The notes: a model not told the origin generated them from the sequence alone. 64,000 nucleotides of DNA from an uncultured Alphaproteobacteria bacterium (GCA_951812805.1 CATOSZ010000005.1:434001-498000), one strand, 5' to 3'. Shown: positions 39,204-52,319, counted from the stretch's first letter. A program made the numbers and translations.

Positions 39204-41104
39204 TTGTGCTGCGTGTTGTCGAAGATCGAGGCGACGGCGCGGTCGTTGATTTCGACCGTGTGCAGCTTCTCCAGGCCGCGGTTGAACTGTTCCAGTAAAT
39301 CGCCGGTCATCGACTGCTCCAGGCCCTGGGCCAGGGCCTCGAACTCGTCCTTGGATTTGGCGAGATCGACGTCTTCAATCTCCAGCAGGCGGACGACGAC
39401 TTGCGTCGTGGCCGTCGCACCCTCGCCCGTGATGACGGCATCCTTCTTGGCGGTGAAGACCTGGTCGACCACGCCGGCACCCACGCCGGCGGCCCGGCCC
39501 ATCTGGCGCCGGTCCAGTTTTTCGCGCTTGGTGACGGTGAGGCCGCCGTCGTTGGCGAGCTTGGCGAAGGCGGTGCCGCCCTCGGCCTTGGCGGCGAGTT
39601 CCTTGATCCGCGTCTCCGCCGCCGTGCGCCGGGCATCGGCCGTCCAGTCGGCCAGGACCCTGTCGCGGACCTCGGCGATGGGGCGCGGCGCCGGCGGCTG
39701 AATGGCGTCGACGCGCACCGCGTAGTAGGTTCCGGTGTCCGATTCCTCCAGCCGCGGCTCTTCGCCGGCCTCGAGGCTGAAGGCCTTCTGCATGAATTCG
39801 GGCGCCCGCGGGATGGCGGCGATGACCTTGCCGTCCGGGCCGCGCCGGTCGGCGCCGATGGCGGCCAGTTTGGTGAGCGTCAGGCTGAGTTCGCTCGCCA
39901 TCTCCTCGAGGCTGGCGCCGCCCGCGAGCGAATCCTCGACGGCGTTCGACAGCTCGAACAGGGCGTCGGCCGCCCGCTCCAGCTTGATCTCGCCCTCGAT
40001 CCGCTTCTTCATTTCCTCATAGGTCCGCGTGCGGCCGGGCGTCAGCTTGGTCAGACGGAAGATATGCCAGCCGAAGGGACCCTTCACCGGCGCGGAGATG
40101 CCGTCCGCGGCCAGGCCCTGCACCACGTCGTCCAGTTCGCCCGGCAGGTCGCCCTTGCGCACGATGCCGAGCTTGATCTTGCCTTCGTCCAGTCCCGCCA
40201 TCTCCTTGGCGATGGCGATGAAGTCGCCGCCGGCGTCCAGCCGTTCCTTGATCTGGTTCGCCTTGTCCTCCTCCTGGACGCGGATCTGCTCGACCTCGCG
40301 GGTCTCCTCGATGGTGAACTCGTCGAGGCGGGCGTCGTAGGCGTCGCGCACTTCGGTTTCCGTCACGGAGACCTGCTCGAGCAGACTTTCCGGGCGGAGG
40401 TCGAGGAAGGTGAGGGTGCGGTATTCCGGCGCCGTGTAGCGCGTCACATGGTCCTTGTAAAAAGCCTCGAGCACGTCCTCGCCCGGCACGTCGGGTGCGG
40501 GCAGCGAGGCGTCGTTCAAGGTCAGGACCTCGACCGAGCGGCGCTGGCGCTGGTGGCGCAGCAGCGCCTCGACCATGGCCTTGGGCGCGTGACCGCCGAG
40601 GGTGACGGAATCGAACAGTTGCTGGCGGTTCAACTCGCGCCGGCGGTTCTGTAGGAAATAGGCCTCGGAAATGCCGGCATTCTGCAGCGCGCTCTGGAAG
40701 GCCAGCGGATCGAAGCCGCCACCGATGCCCTGGAAGGCCGGATTGGTCGACATCTCGCGTTGGATGACCTGGTCGGCGACGGCCAGGCCCAAATCCTTCG
40801 CCGCCTGGTCGTAGAGGGCCTGGTTCACCAGCTGGCGCAGGGTCTCGTCGGCGACGCCCATGTCGCGGGCCTGCTGCGAATCGATCCGTCCGCCGAACTG
40901 CCGTTGCAAGTTGCCGACGGCGCGGTTGAAGGCGTCGGTGAACTCGTACTGGCTGATCTCGATCTCGCCGACCTCGGCGACGGCGGTATCGGGGCTGACG
41001 CGGAAGATGTCGCCGATGCCCCAGACCGCGAAACTCAGCACCAGAATGCCGAGAAAGATCTTCACCACCCAGGTGCCGGCACCGCGTCGCAAGGAGTCGA
41101 GCAT
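39194..41104 (-). CDS. ppiD: Periplasmic folding chaperone/PPIase PpiD (SurA N-terminal domain protein)
   Basis: Inner-membrane-anchored chaperone acting on exported proteins. Start ATG 41104 (MLDSLRRGAGTWVVKIFLGI), 636 residues. One transmembrane segment at about 15-34 (IFLGILVLSFAVWGIGDIF), SurA_N-like helices to ~210, a parvulin domain about 235-365 (FGWHIFRLTKL) and a C-terminal helical region. Divergent from tpiA, the usual alphaproteobacterial neighbour. Convergent overlap of 10 bp with the cytochrome gene. Confidence 0.93.
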   Translation of the reverse strand: MLDSLRRGAGTWVVKIFLGILVLSFAVWGIGDIFRVSPDTAVAEVGEIEISQYEFTDAFNRAVGNLQRQFGGRIDSQQARDMGVADETLRQLVNQALYDQAAKDLGLAVADQVIQREMSTNPAFQGIGGGFDPLAFQSALQNAGISEAYFLQNRRRELNRQQLFDSVTLGGHAPKAMVEALLRHQRQRRSVEVLTLNDASLPAPDVPGEDVLEAFYKDHVTRYTAPEYRTLTFLDLRPESLLEQVSVTETEVRDAYDARLDEFTIEETREVEQIRVQEEDKANQIKERLDAGGDFIAIAKEMAGLDEGKIKLGIVRKGDLPGELDDVVQGLAADGISAPVKGPFGWHIFRLTKLTPGRTRTYEEMKKRIEGEIKLERAADALFELSNAVEDSLAGGASLEEMASELSLTLTKLAAIGADRRGPDGKVIAAIPRAPEFMQKAFSLEAGEEPRLEESDTGTYYAVRVDAIQPPAPRPIAEVRDRVLADWTADARRTAAETRIKELAAKAEGGTAFAKLANDGGLTVTKREKLDRRQMGRAAGVGAGVVDQVFTAKKDAVITGEGATATTQVVVRLLEIEDVDLAKSKDEFEALAQGLEQSMTGDLLEQFNRGLEKLHTVEINDRAVASIFDNTQHNYR

Positions 41105-41261
41105 CGTATCGTCGCTTTCCCACAGGTTGGTGCGCCCCGCAACGGGGCGCGCCGTATCATATGGTCGTACCGCCGCCGCCCACAAGCTGGCGGACGGAGA
41201 ATTCCTCTGCTACATGAACGCGTTGCGTGCTGAGGTCAACTGACGAAGAGGGGAGGCGGCC

Positions 41262-42020
41262 GTGAGCGAGATCCGCCCGCTGATCGCGGGAAACTGGAAG
41301 ATGAACGGCGGTCGCCGCGAGGGCCTGAAACAGGCCGGGCAAATGGCCCGCCAGGCGGCCCGGCGCAAGGGGGCGGCGGCCGAGATCCTGATCTGTCCGC
41401 CGGCGATCCTCGTGCCCGTGCTGCGCGACGCCCTGGCGGCGGGCGCCATCGCCATCGGCGCCCAGGATTGCCACGCCGCCGCGGCCGGCGCCCACACCGG
41501 CGAGCAGAGTGCGGAAATGCTGGCGGATGCCGGCTGTTCGCACGTCATCGTCGGCCATTCCGAACGCCGGGCCGATCAGGGCGAAAGCGACGCGGCCGTC
41601 CGCGCCAAGGCGGAGGCCGCCCATCGCGCCGGCCTGACGGCGATCGTCTGCGTCGGCGAAACCCGGGCCGAGCGGCGGCGCGGCCAAGCCCTCGACGTGG
41701 TGGCCCGCCAGCTCTCACGCTCCGTGCCGAAGGGGGCGGCGGCGGCCAATACGGTGGTCGCCTACGAACCGGTCTGGGCGATCGGCACCGGGCTGGTGCC
41801 GACGGTGGACGACGTTGCGGAAATGCACGCCATGATGCGCGCCCGCCTGGCCCGGCGGTTCCGCGCCGAGGGACGCGGTATGCGGCTGCTTTACGGCGGC
41901 TCCGTCAACGCCGGCAACGCCGCCGCGCTGCTGGGCGTCGCGCATGTGAACGGGGCCCTCGTCGGCGGCGCCAGCCTGACCGCCAAGGCCTTCATGCCCA
42001 TCGTCAAGGCGGCGGGGTGA
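41262..42020 (+). CDS. tpiA: Triose-phosphate isomerase
   Basis: Interconverts glyceraldehyde 3-phosphate and dihydroxyacetone phosphate. The 252 residues include GNWKMNG (with catalytic Lys), catalytic His in [10 protein letters not shown], catalytic Glu in [12 protein letters not shown] and the phosphate-binding YGGSVN and VGGASL. Starts with GTG at 41262 (GTGAGCGAGATC). Followed by secG as in most alphaproteobacteria. Confidence 0.97.
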   Translation: MSEIRPLIAGNWKMNGGRREGLKQAGQMARQAARRKGAAAEILICPPAILVPVLRDALAAGAIAIGAQDCHAAAAGAHTGEQSAEMLADAGCSHVIVGHSERRADQGESDAAVRAKAEAAHRAGLTAIVCVGETRAERRRGQALDVVARQLSRSVPKGAAAANTVVAYEPVWAIGTGLVPTVDDVAEMHAMMRARLARRFRAEGRGMRLLYGGSVNAGNAAALLGVAHVNGALVGGASLTAKAFMPIVKAAG

Positions 42021-42112
42021 GCATTCCCCTGGCGTCGGCCCGCGCCCTGGTGTAAATACGCGCCGGCCGGCCCCATATGGCGTGGGGAGGGCGCTTTTCG
42101 CGAGATTGAGGC

Positions 42113-42433
42113 ATGATCGCAGTCATTACCGTCATCCACCTGATCCTGGCGATCGCCATCGTCGTGCTGGTGCTGTTGCAGCGTAGCGAAGGCGGCGCGC
42201 TCGGCATCGGCGGCAGCGGCAACATCGGTGGACTGGTGAGCGGCCAGGCCGCCGGCAATTTCCTGACCAAGGCGACCGCCGGGCTCGCGGCGGGCTTCAT
42301 GGCGACCTCGATCCTGCTGACCATCCTGGCCGGCGCGACGGGGGAGCGGCGCTCGATCGCCGATGATATCGCGGTCGGCGGCGCGAATCAGGAACAACCG
42401 GCGAGCGGGCCGGTCGTGCCGAAGACCGAGTAA
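42113..42433 (+). CDS. secG: Preprotein translocase subunit SecG
   Basis: Small inner-membrane partner of SecYE. 106 residues with two hydrophobic segments: about 4-22 (ITVIHLILAIAIVVLVLLQ) and about 54-73, joined by the SEGGALGIGG loop characteristic of SecG. Located between tpiA and pyrG, the conserved arrangement. Confidence 0.94.
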   Translation: MIAVITVIHLILAIAIVVLVLLQRSEGGALGIGGSGNIGGLVSGQAAGNFLTKATAGLAAGFMATSILLTILAGATGERRSIADDIAVGGANQEQPASGPVVPKTE

Positions 42434-42523
42434 GCCGATAAAACACGCCGAATTCCGGCATTCCTCACCAGCCCCACCGGTTTTGCTTCCGCGAAGCGCG
42501 CCGGCGCTATACTAACGAGGTCC

Positions 42524-44149
42524 ATGACGCGGTTCATCTTCATCACCGGCGGCGTGGTCTCCTCACTTGGAAAAGGCTTGGCGACGGCGGCGCTGGGTGC
42601 CTTGCTGCAAGCACGTGGCCATTCGGTGCGTCTGCGCAAGCTCGACCCCTATCTCAACGTCGACCCCGGGACCATGAGCCCGATCCAGCACGGCGAGGTT
42701 TTCGTCACCGACGACGGCGCCGAGACGGATCTCGACCTCGGCCATTACGAACGATTCACCGGTGTGGCCTGCAACAAGGGCGATAACGTCACCACGGGCC
42801 GCATCTACCAGGAAATTCTGGGCGCGGAACGGCGCGGCGACTATCTCGGCGGCACCGTGCAGGTCATCCCGCACGTGACCGACGCCATCAAGGCCTTCGT
42901 GCGCTCCGATACCGGCGATGTCGACTTCGTGCTCTGCGAGATCGGCGGCACCGTCGGCGACATCGAAAGCCTGCCCTTCCTGGAGGCGATCCGCCAGCTC
43001 GGCAACGACCTCGGCCGCGACGCAACCCTGTTCATCCACGTGACCCTGGTGCCCTTCATCGCCGCCGCGGGCGAATTGAAGACCAAGCCGACCCAGCATT
43101 CCGTCAAGGAGCTGCGCTCGATCGGCATCCAGCCGGATATTCTGCTCTGCCGGGCCGACCGCGAAGTGCCGGAATCGGAGCGGCGCAAAATCGCCCTCTT
43201 CTGCAACGTGCCGGCGGACGCGGTGGTGCAGGCGCTCGACGCCCGCTCGATCTACGAGGTGCCGCTCAGCTACCATGCCGAGGGGCTCGACACTCAGGTG
43301 CTGCGTCGTTTCCGCCTCGACGATTCCGCCCCCGACCTCACGCGCTGGGAGGAGATCCGCGACAAGATCCTGGGGCCGGAGGGCGAGGTGAAGATCGCCA
43401 TCGTCGGCAAGTACATCGAATTGAAGGACGCCTACAAATCCCTGGCCGAAGCGTTGACGCACGGCGGCATCGCCAACAACGTCGCCGTGACGGTCGAGTG
43501 GATCGACGCCGAGGTCTTCGAGACCGAGGACGCGGTGCATCACCTCGAGGGGGTGAGCGGCATCCTGGTGCCGGGCGGCTTCGGCGACCGCGGCGCGGAA
43601 GGCAAGATCCATTCGACGACCTTCGCCCGCGAGCGCGAGGTGCCCTTCCTCGGCATCTGTTTCGGCATGCAGATGGCGGTGATCGAGGTCGCGCGTAATC
43701 TGGCGGGCCTGCCCGAGGCCAGTTCGACCGAGTTCGGGCCCTGCCGGGATGCGGTCGTCGGCCTGCTGACCGAATGGGCGCGCGGCAACGAGGTCGAACG
43801 GCGCCAGGCGGGCGACGATCTCGGCGGCACCATGCGCCTCGGCCAGTACGAATGCCATATCCGGCCCGAGAGCCGGGTGGCCGCGATCTATGGCGACGAG
43901 GTGATCCGCGAACGCCACCGCCACCGCTACGAGGTCAACGTCACCTACCGCGACCGGTTGGAAGCGGCGGGCCTGAAATTCTCCGGGCTGTCGCCGGACG
44001 GCGTGCTGCCGGAGATCGTCGAACTCGACGACCATCCCTGGTTCGTCGGCGTGCAGTTCCACCCGGAACTGAAGTCGAAGCCGTTCGAGCCCCATCCCCT
44101 GTTCGCCGCCTTCATCGAGGCGGCGGTGACCCGTTCCCGTCTTGTGTGA
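42524..44149 (+). CDS. pyrG: CTP synthase
   Basis: Makes CTP from UTP with glutamine nitrogen. 541 residues. Synthase domain begins [18 protein letters not shown] with the P-loop and [13 protein letters not shown]. The class I glutaminase domain has nucleophile Cys in [12 protein letters not shown] and His/Glu in [11 protein letters not shown]. Next to eno (9-bp gap) as is usual. Confidence 0.98.
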   Translation: MTRFIFITGGVVSSLGKGLATAALGALLQARGHSVRLRKLDPYLNVDPGTMSPIQHGEVFVTDDGAETDLDLGHYERFTGVACNKGDNVTTGRIYQEILGAERRGDYLGGTVQVIPHVTDAIKAFVRSDTGDVDFVLCEIGGTVGDIESLPFLEAIRQLGNDLGRDATLFIHVTLVPFIAAAGELKTKPTQHSVKELRSIGIQPDILLCRADREVPESERRKIALFCNVPADAVVQALDARSIYEVPLSYHAEGLDTQVLRRFRLDDSAPDLTRWEEIRDKILGPEGEVKIAIVGKYIELKDAYKSLAEALTHGGIANNVAVTVEWIDAEVFETEDAVHHLEGVSGILVPGGFGDRGAEGKIHSTTFAREREVPFLGICFGMQMAVIEVARNLAGLPEASSTEFGPCRDAVVGLLTEWARGNEVERRQAGDDLGGTMRLGQYECHIRPESRVAAIYGDEVIRERHRHRYEVNVTYRDRLEAAGLKFSGLSPDGVLPEIVELDDHPWFVGVQFHPELKSKPFEPHPLFAAFIEAAVTRSRLV

Positions 44150-45451
<1,302 letters not shown>

Positions 45452-45500
45452 GCAATTTCCCCTTGATCCGGGGAAGCGAAACGTGATTCCCTGACGAATC

Positions 45501-45812
45501 ATGGAGTTGTGGTACGCTATACGACGCCGCGGCCGGGCCCTCATCGCGCCCAGCCTGTTGCTGTTGGTGGCCGCCTATTTCGCCTACCACACGGTGCAGG
45601 GCCAGCGCGGCCTGATCGCCTATGCCCGCCTCGACCTGGAGGTCGCGCGGGCCGAAGCCGAATTGCGCACCATCGACGCCGAACGCCGGATCATCGAGGG
45701 CCGCGTCGCCCTGCTGCATCCCGACCATATCGAACCGGACATGCTGGACGAGCAGACCCGCCGCATCCTCGGGCTGGCGCACCCGGACGAGGTGGTGATT
45801 TATCTGGATTGA
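45501..45812 (+). CDS. ftsB: FtsB/DivIC-like septum formation initiator
   Basis: Small bitopic divisome protein. 103 residues: basic N-terminus, a transmembrane segment at about 14-30 (LIAPSLLLLVAAYFAYH), then a heptad-like coiled coil about 38-72 (ARLDLEVARAEAELRTIDAE) and a short C-terminal domain PDEVVIYLD. Positioned between eno and the pdh operon as in other alphaproteobacteria. Confidence 0.9.
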   Translation: MELWYAIRRRGRALIAPSLLLLVAAYFAYHTVQGQRGLIAYARLDLEVARAEAELRTIDAERRIIEGRVALLHPDHIEPDMLDEQTRRILGLAHPDEVVIYLD

Positions 45813-45815
45813 GGG

Positions 45816-45853
45816 GACGGCCGGGCGCGGGCGCGTTGCCCTGCCCGGCCGTC
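45816..45853. terminator. Bidirectional terminator hairpin between ftsB and the aldolase gene
   Basis: Perfect 11-bp stem GACGGCCGGGC/GCCCGGCCGTC (45816-45826 with 45843-45853) and a 16-nt loop in the 47-bp space between two convergent genes. No T-tract, so it may work with Rho or as a 3' end block. Confidence 0.6.
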
Positions 45854-45859
45854 GTCGCC

Positions 45860-46627
45860 TCAGGACGTGCGGGCCTTGAAGTCGTCGAGTTGCTGGCGGG
45901 CGCCGGCGACCATGCAGGCGAGGTCGGCGGTCAGCATCACCATGTCGAAGCCGCGCGCGATGGCACCGGCCGCGAATTCGGCGCTGGCGCAATGCATCAC
46001 CGCCTTGATGCCGTTGGCGTGCGCGGTCTCCCGGATCTTGTCGCAGGTCGCGATGTGGACCGGATCGGGATTGTCGCCGCGCGGCGCCATGCCGAGCGCG
46101 AAGGACAGGTCGGCCGGCCCGATATAGACGGCATCCAGCCCCGGCGTGGCGCAGATCTCGTCGAGATTGGCGAGGCCTTCCTTGGTCTCGATCATCGCCA
46201 TGACGACGACCTCGTCGTTGGCGTTGGCGACATAGTCGGCGCCGCCGTAGTGCACCGCGCGCACCGGACCGTTCGAGCGGATGCCGACCGGGGGATAGCG
46301 ACAGGCGGCGACCGCGGCGGCGGCTTCCTCGGCGTTGTTGACCAGCGGCACGATGATGCCGTAGGCGCCGAGATCCAACGCCTTCATGATCGCCGCCGGC
46401 TCGTTCCAGGCGACCCGCACGACGGGAACCGTGTCCGTCTGCGAGACCGCCTGCAGCATCGGCAGGACGTCCTTCAACTCCGAGGTTCCATGTTGCAGGT
46501 CGACGCAGAGCGCATCGAAGCCCTGGCGGGCCATGACCTCGGCCGTGAAGCCATGGGAGATGGAGAGCCAGCCCAGCGTGACGAACTTGCCATCGGCCCA
46601 CATCTGCTTGATTTTGTTTGGTCGCAT
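45860..46627 (-). CDS. HpcH/HpaI-type aldolase
   Basis: Class II metal-dependent pyruvate aldolase/citrate lyase-like enzyme of 255 residues. Start ATG 46627 (MRPNKIKQMWADGK) with GGAG 8-10 nt upstream. Family motifs: DALCVDLQHG, VRVAWNEPAAIMKALDLGAYGIIVPLVN (with conserved Arg and Glu), MIETKEGLANLDEI (metal-binding Glu) and YIGPADLSFALG (Asp). It acts on 2-keto-3-deoxy acids or related compounds; the substrate is unknown. It sits on the opposite strand between ftsB and pdhA, which are usually adjacent. Confidence 0.9.
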   Translation of the reverse strand: MRPNKIKQMWADGKFVTLGWLSISHGFTAEVMARQGFDALCVDLQHGTSELKDVLPMLQAVSQTDTVPVVRVAWNEPAAIMKALDLGAYGIIVPLVNNAEEAAAAVAACRYPPVGIRSNGPVRAVHYGGADYVANANDEVVVMAMIETKEGLANLDEICATPGLDAVYIGPADLSFALGMAPRGDNPDPVHIATCDKIRETAHANGIKAVMHCASAEFAAGAIARGFDMVMLTADLACMVAGARQQLDDFKARTS

Positions 46628-47100
46628 CGTCGGATCTCCAGTGTTGTTCCGGGGCGGGGCGGGATCGTCGATGCCGCGGCAGCCGACCCTTCGCGTGAGA
46701 GTGCCCGTATTCCTAGCTGGCGGAGGTCCATTGATGCAAGCCGAGCGGTCCTCGCAGGGCGGCATCGGATCCCCGCGGGCCCGATCACGGAACCGCGAGC
46801 CGTTTTGAGTCCGCGGAGGCCGTTTCGCCGGATCGTGCCGTAAGTGCCTGGGGGAATGGACGCTTTTGCGATTGCCGTATCCGGCGGCGCTCAATGAAAT
46901 TAACTGAAAATCAATTAAGTTTCATAATCCTTTGAAAATACGCAACTTTCCTTGCTTGCTAAATTCGCGTGCAGGGGGGAGGATAACGTTATCTGGCGCG
47001 CTGGTTATCCCGGACGGTCTGCCGGGAGGCATCGAAACCAGGGTGTCGCGACGCGAGGGGCCTTGCCGGCCCGGGCGCGGCGTGGATGTTCGGAGGGAAG
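46628..47100. promoter_or_regulatory. 473-bp intergenic region upstream of pdhA, with an AT-rich palindrome
   Basis: No gene is seen. About 46890-46970 is strikingly AT-rich for this genome and contains an imperfect palindrome at 46895-46924: TGAAA-TTAA facing TTAA-g-TTTCA around a 11-nt centre. This looks like a repressor or activator site controlling the divergent aldolase and/or the pdh operon. A GGAGG lies 4 nt before the pdhA ATG. I could not assign -35/-10 boxes with confidence. Confidence 0.4.
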
Positions 47101-48111
47101 ATGGCCAGGACCCGGCGTAAACGGAAACTCGACGAGCCTAAACCGGTCCCCGCGACCGAGGAACTTCTCAAATATTACAACGACATGCTGATGATCCGCC
47201 GCTTCGAGGAGAAGGCGGGTCAACTCTATGGCATGGGCCTGATCGGCGGCTTCTGCCATCTCTATATCGGCCAGGAGGCCGTCGTCGTCGGCATGCAGGC
47301 GGCGATCGGCGAAGGCGACGCGGTCATCACCAGCTACCGCGATCATGGCCACATGCTGGCCTGCGGCATGGCGCCCAAGGGCGTGATGGCGGAGCTGACG
47401 GGCCGCAGCGGCGGCTACTCCAAGGGCAAGGGCGGCTCCATGCACATGTTCAGCCGGGAGCAGAGCTTCTTCGGCGGGCATGGCATCGTCGGCGCGCAGG
47501 TGCCGCTCGGCACCGGGATCGCCTTCGGCCTCAAGTACCGGGAGACCGACCGGGTCTGCCTGACCTATTTCGGCGACGGCTCGGCCAACCAAGGCCAAGT
47601 TTACGAGTCGTTCAACATGGCCGAACTGTGGAAGCTGCCGGTCATCTACATCATCGAGAACAACCAATACGCGATGGGCACCTCGGTGCAGCGCTCCTCC
47701 GCGCAGACGGAGCTGTTCCGTCGCGGCGAGAGCTTCGGCATCCCGGGGGAGCAGGTCGACGGCATGGACGTGCTGGCGGTCAAGGCGGCGGGCGAAGAGG
47801 CGGTGGCCTGGGCGCGGTCTGGCCGCGGCCCCTACATCCTGGAGATGAAGACCTATCGCTACCGCGGCCATTCCATGTCCGACCCGGCGAAGTATCGCAC
47901 CAAGGAAGAGGTCCAACGGGTCCGCAGCGAGCGCGATCCGATCGACCGGATGCGGGAGTTCCTGGTGACCGGCGCACACTCCGACGAGGTGGCGTTGAAG
48001 GCCGTGGACCGGGATATCAAGAAGGCCGTCACCGAAGCGGCCGAGTTTGCGCAAAACAGCCCCGAGCCGGCAACGTCGGAGCTTTATACCGACATCCTGC
48101 TCGAGGCGTGA
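47101..48111 (+). CDS. pdhA: Pyruvate dehydrogenase E1 component alpha subunit
   Basis: Part of the PDH complex converting pyruvate to acetyl-CoA. 336 residues from ATG 47101 (MARTRRKRKLDEPK); an ATG at 47086 would place the GGAGG inside the coding region. Motifs: MLMIRRFEEKAGQLYGMG, HLYIGQEAVVVG, TPP/Mg site GDGSANQGQVYESFNMA and TYRYRGHSMSDPAKYR. First gene of pdhA-pdhB-pdhC-lpdA-lipA-ratA. Confidence 0.98.
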   Translation: MARTRRKRKLDEPKPVPATEELLKYYNDMLMIRRFEEKAGQLYGMGLIGGFCHLYIGQEAVVVGMQAAIGEGDAVITSYRDHGHMLACGMAPKGVMAELTGRSGGYSKGKGGSMHMFSREQSFFGGHGIVGAQVPLGTGIAFGLKYRETDRVCLTYFGDGSANQGQVYESFNMAELWKLPVIYIIENNQYAMGTSVQRSSAQTELFRRGESFGIPGEQVDGMDVLAVKAAGEEAVAWARSGRGPYILEMKTYRYRGHSMSDPAKYRTKEEVQRVRSERDPIDRMREFLVTGAHSDEVALKAVDRDIKKAVTEAAEFAQNSPEPATSELYTDILLEA

Positions 48112-48150
48112 GGCGCCGGGCGTCGCCCGGGCCTGGAGGACGTGCCTGAC

Positions 48151-49536
<1,386 letters not shown>

Positions 49537-49580
49537 ACCAAGTTCCGGCGGCCGGCCGCCGCCGTCAGGGGGAATGCACC

Positions 49581-50873
49581 ATGCCGATTACCATCACCAT
49601 GCCGGCTCTCTCGCCCACCATGACCGAGGGTACGCTCGCCAAGTGGATGGTCAAGGAAGGCGACAGCGTCGCCTCCGGCGACATCATCGCCGAGATCGAG
49701 ACCGACAAGGCCACCATGGAGGTGGAAGCGATCGACGAGGGTATCGTCGGCCAGATCCTGGTCGCCGAGGGCACGGAAGGGGTCGCGGTCAACACGCCGA
49801 TCGCCGTCATCCTGGAGGAGGGCGAGGCGGCGGATGACGTTACGCCGGCCGCCGCTGCCCCTGCGCCCGCCCCGGCCGCTGCTGCGCCTGCGCCGGCCGC
49901 TCCCGCGGCGGCCCCGGCGCCCAGTGCCGGCAACGGCAAGGCGCCGCCCGCCCCGGTCACCGCCGCCGGTGAACGGGTGAAGGCGAGCCCGTTGGCCCGG
50001 CGGATGGCGGCCCAGGCCGGCCTCGACTTGACGGCGGTCGCCGGCGGCGGTCCGGGCGGCCGCATCGTCAAGGCGGATATCGAGGCAGCCGTGGCCGCGC
50101 CGGTCCCTGTTGCAGCGCCGGCCGCCGCGCCGCTCGCCGCCCCGGCCCCCGCTGCGCCGAGCGCTGTCCCGGCCGATCCGCACCAGCCGGCCTTCACGCT
50201 CGAGCCGTTGAGCCAGATGCGCAAGACCATCGCCCGGCGCCTGAGTGAATCGAAACAGACCGTGCCGCATTTCTACCTGACCGTGGATTGCGAGCTGGAC
50301 GCCCTGTTGGCGTTGCGCAAATCGCTGAACGACAAGGCGGAGGGGGCCTACCGCCTCTCCGTCAACGATCTGGTGATCAAGGCGGCCGCCGTGGCGTTGA
50401 AGCGGGTGCCGGCGGCCAACGCCTCTTACGGCGAGGAGGGGCTGAAACTCTTCCATTCGGCCGATATCTCCGTCGCCGTCGCGACCGAGCGCGGCCTGAT
50501 TACGCCCATCGTGCGCAATGCCGGCGAGAAGGGGCTGGAGACGATCTCGGCGGAGATGAAGTCGCTGGCCGAGCGGGCCCAGGCGGGCAAACTGATGCCG
50601 GAGGACTACCTCGGTGGCACCTTCTCGATCTCCAATCTCGGCATGTACGGCATCAAGCAGTTCGAAGCGGTGATCAACCCGCCGCAGGCCTGCATCCTCG
50701 CCGTCGGCGCGGGGGAACAGCGCCCCGTGGTGAAGGACGGTGCGCTGGCCGTCGCCACGGTGATGAGCGTGACCCTCTCGGTCGATCACCGCGCCGTCGA
50801 CGGCGCCATCGGCGCCGAATACCTCGGCGCCTTCAAGCGGTTGATCGAAGACCCGGTGACCATGCTCCTCTAG
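49581..50873 (+). CDS. pdhC: Dihydrolipoamide acetyltransferase (PDH E2)
   Basis: Core of the PDH complex. 430 residues: lipoyl domain 1-80 ([17 protein letters not shown]), Ala/Pro linker, E1/E3-binding domain about 133-168 ([17 protein letters not shown]), second linker, catalytic domain about 205-430 with [17 protein letters not shown] near the C-terminus. Its lipoyl domain closely resembles that of pdhB (shared [19 protein letters not shown] start), indicating duplication. Confidence 0.97.
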   Translation: MPITITMPALSPTMTEGTLAKWMVKEGDSVASGDIIAEIETDKATMEVEAIDEGIVGQILVAEGTEGVAVNTPIAVILEEGEAADDVTPAAAAPAPAPAAAAPAPAAPAAAPAPSAGNGKAPPAPVTAAGERVKASPLARRMAAQAGLDLTAVAGGGPGGRIVKADIEAAVAAPVPVAAPAAAPLAAPAPAAPSAVPADPHQPAFTLEPLSQMRKTIARRLSESKQTVPHFYLTVDCELDALLALRKSLNDKAEGAYRLSVNDLVIKAAAVALKRVPAANASYGEEGLKLFHSADISVAVATERGLITPIVRNAGEKGLETISAEMKSLAERAQAGKLMPEDYLGGTFSISNLGMYGIKQFEAVINPPQACILAVGAGEQRPVVKDGALAVATVMSVTLSVDHRAVDGAIGAEYLGAFKRLIEDPVTMLL

Positions 50874-50888
50874 GGAAAAGCGCAAACC

Positions 50889-52292
50889 ATGAGCAAGCAA
50901 AGCTTCGACGTCGCCGTCGTCGGTGGCGGTCCCGGTGGCTACGTCGCCGCCATTCGCGCCGCCCAGCTCGGTCTCGAGGCCTGCGTGATCGAGCGCGAGA
51001 ACTTGGGCGGCATCTGCCTCAACTGGGGCTGTATCCCGACCAAGGCGCTGCTGCGCACTTCCGAACTTTATCACCTGATGCAGCGCGCCTCCGAGTTCGG
51101 CCTCAAGGCGGACAACGTCGGCTTCGACCTGGCGGCGGTGGTGCGGCGCAGCCGCAAGGTGGCCGGCCAGCTGAACGCCGGCGTCAAGCATCTGCTGCGC
51201 AAGAACAAGGTGACCGTCATTGACGGCCACGCCCGGCTCGCCGGCAAGGGCCGGCTGGGGGTCGAGCGGGACGGCAAGGCGGTCAGCGAAATCGAGGCCC
51301 GCGACATCATCCTGGCGACCGGCGCCCGGGCGCGGGAACTGCCCGGCCTGGCGGCGGACGGCACGCTGATCTGGACCTACCGCGAGGCCATGGTGCCCGA
51401 CGTCATGCCGAAATCGATGCTGGTGATCGGCTCGGGCGCGATCGGCATCGAATTCGCCAGCTTCTATCGCACCCTCGGCGCCGAGGTGACGGTGGTCGAA
51501 GTCCTGGACCGGATCTTGCCCGTAGAGGACGCGGAGATCTCGACCTTCGCCCGCCAGGCCTTCGAGAAACAGGGCATGACGATCCACACCGCCACCCAGG
51601 TGAAGGCGCTGCAGCCCGGCGCCGACAGCGTCACCGCGAGCCTCGCGTTCGCCGACGGCAAGGTCGAGCGCCTCACCGTCGACCGGGTCGTGCTCGCCGT
51701 CGGCATCGTCGGCAACGTCGAGGACCTGGGCTTGGAAAACACCCGGGTCGAGGTAGACCGCTCCCACATCGTCACCAACGAATGGTCGGAGACGGCAGAG
51801 CCCGGCGTCCATGCGATCGGCGATGTCGCGGGCCCGCCGTGGCTCGCCCACAAGGCGAGCCACGAAGGCGTCATCTGCGTCGAGCGGATCGCCGGGATGG
51901 AGGGGTTGCATCCGCTCGATACCGGCAACATCCCGGGCTGTACCTACTGCCAGCCGCAGGTCGCCAGCGTCGGGCTCACCGAGGCGGCGGCGATCGCGGC
52001 GGGGCACGAGGTCCGGGTCGGGCGCTTCCCCTTCGTCGGCAACGGCAAGGCCATCGCGCTCGGCGAGGCCGACGGCATGGTGAAGACGGTGTTCGACGCC
52101 ACGACCGGCGAGCTGCTGGGCGCCCACATGATCGGTGCCGAGGTAACGGAGCTGATCCAGGGCTATGGGATTGCCCGAACGCTGGAGACGACGGAGGCGG
52201 ATCTGCTGCACACGGTGTTCCCGCATCCGACGCTTTCCGAGATGATGCATGAATCCGTGCTTGACGCCTACGGCCGGGCGATCCATTTCTAG
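50889..52292 (+). CDS. lpdA: Dihydrolipoyl dehydrogenase (E3)
   Basis: FAD enzyme that reoxidises dihydrolipoyl groups with NAD+. 467 residues. FAD motif VVGGGPGGYVAAIRAAQLG, redox disulfide GGICLNWGCIPTKALL (CxxxxC, about 38-53), NAD motif VIGSGAIGIEFASFY, FAD-contact GVHAIGDVAGPPWLAHKA and catalytic HPTLSEMMHESV (HxxxxE). Fourth gene of the pdh operon. Confidence 0.98.
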   Translation: MSKQSFDVAVVGGGPGGYVAAIRAAQLGLEACVIERENLGGICLNWGCIPTKALLRTSELYHLMQRASEFGLKADNVGFDLAAVVRRSRKVAGQLNAGVKHLLRKNKVTVIDGHARLAGKGRLGVERDGKAVSEIEARDIILATGARARELPGLAADGTLIWTYREAMVPDVMPKSMLVIGSGAIGIEFASFYRTLGAEVTVVEVLDRILPVEDAEISTFARQAFEKQGMTIHTATQVKALQPGADSVTASLAFADGKVERLTVDRVVLAVGIVGNVEDLGLENTRVEVDRSHIVTNEWSETAEPGVHAIGDVAGPPWLAHKASHEGVICVERIAGMEGLHPLDTGNIPGCTYCQPQVASVGLTEAAAIAAGHEVRVGRFPFVGNGKAIALGEADGMVKTVFDATTGELLGAHMIGAEVTELIQGYGIARTLETTEADLLHTVFPHPTLSEMMHESVLDAYGRAIHF

Positions 52293-52319
52293 GCTGGAAA
52301 CGCACACGGCGGACGTGAC

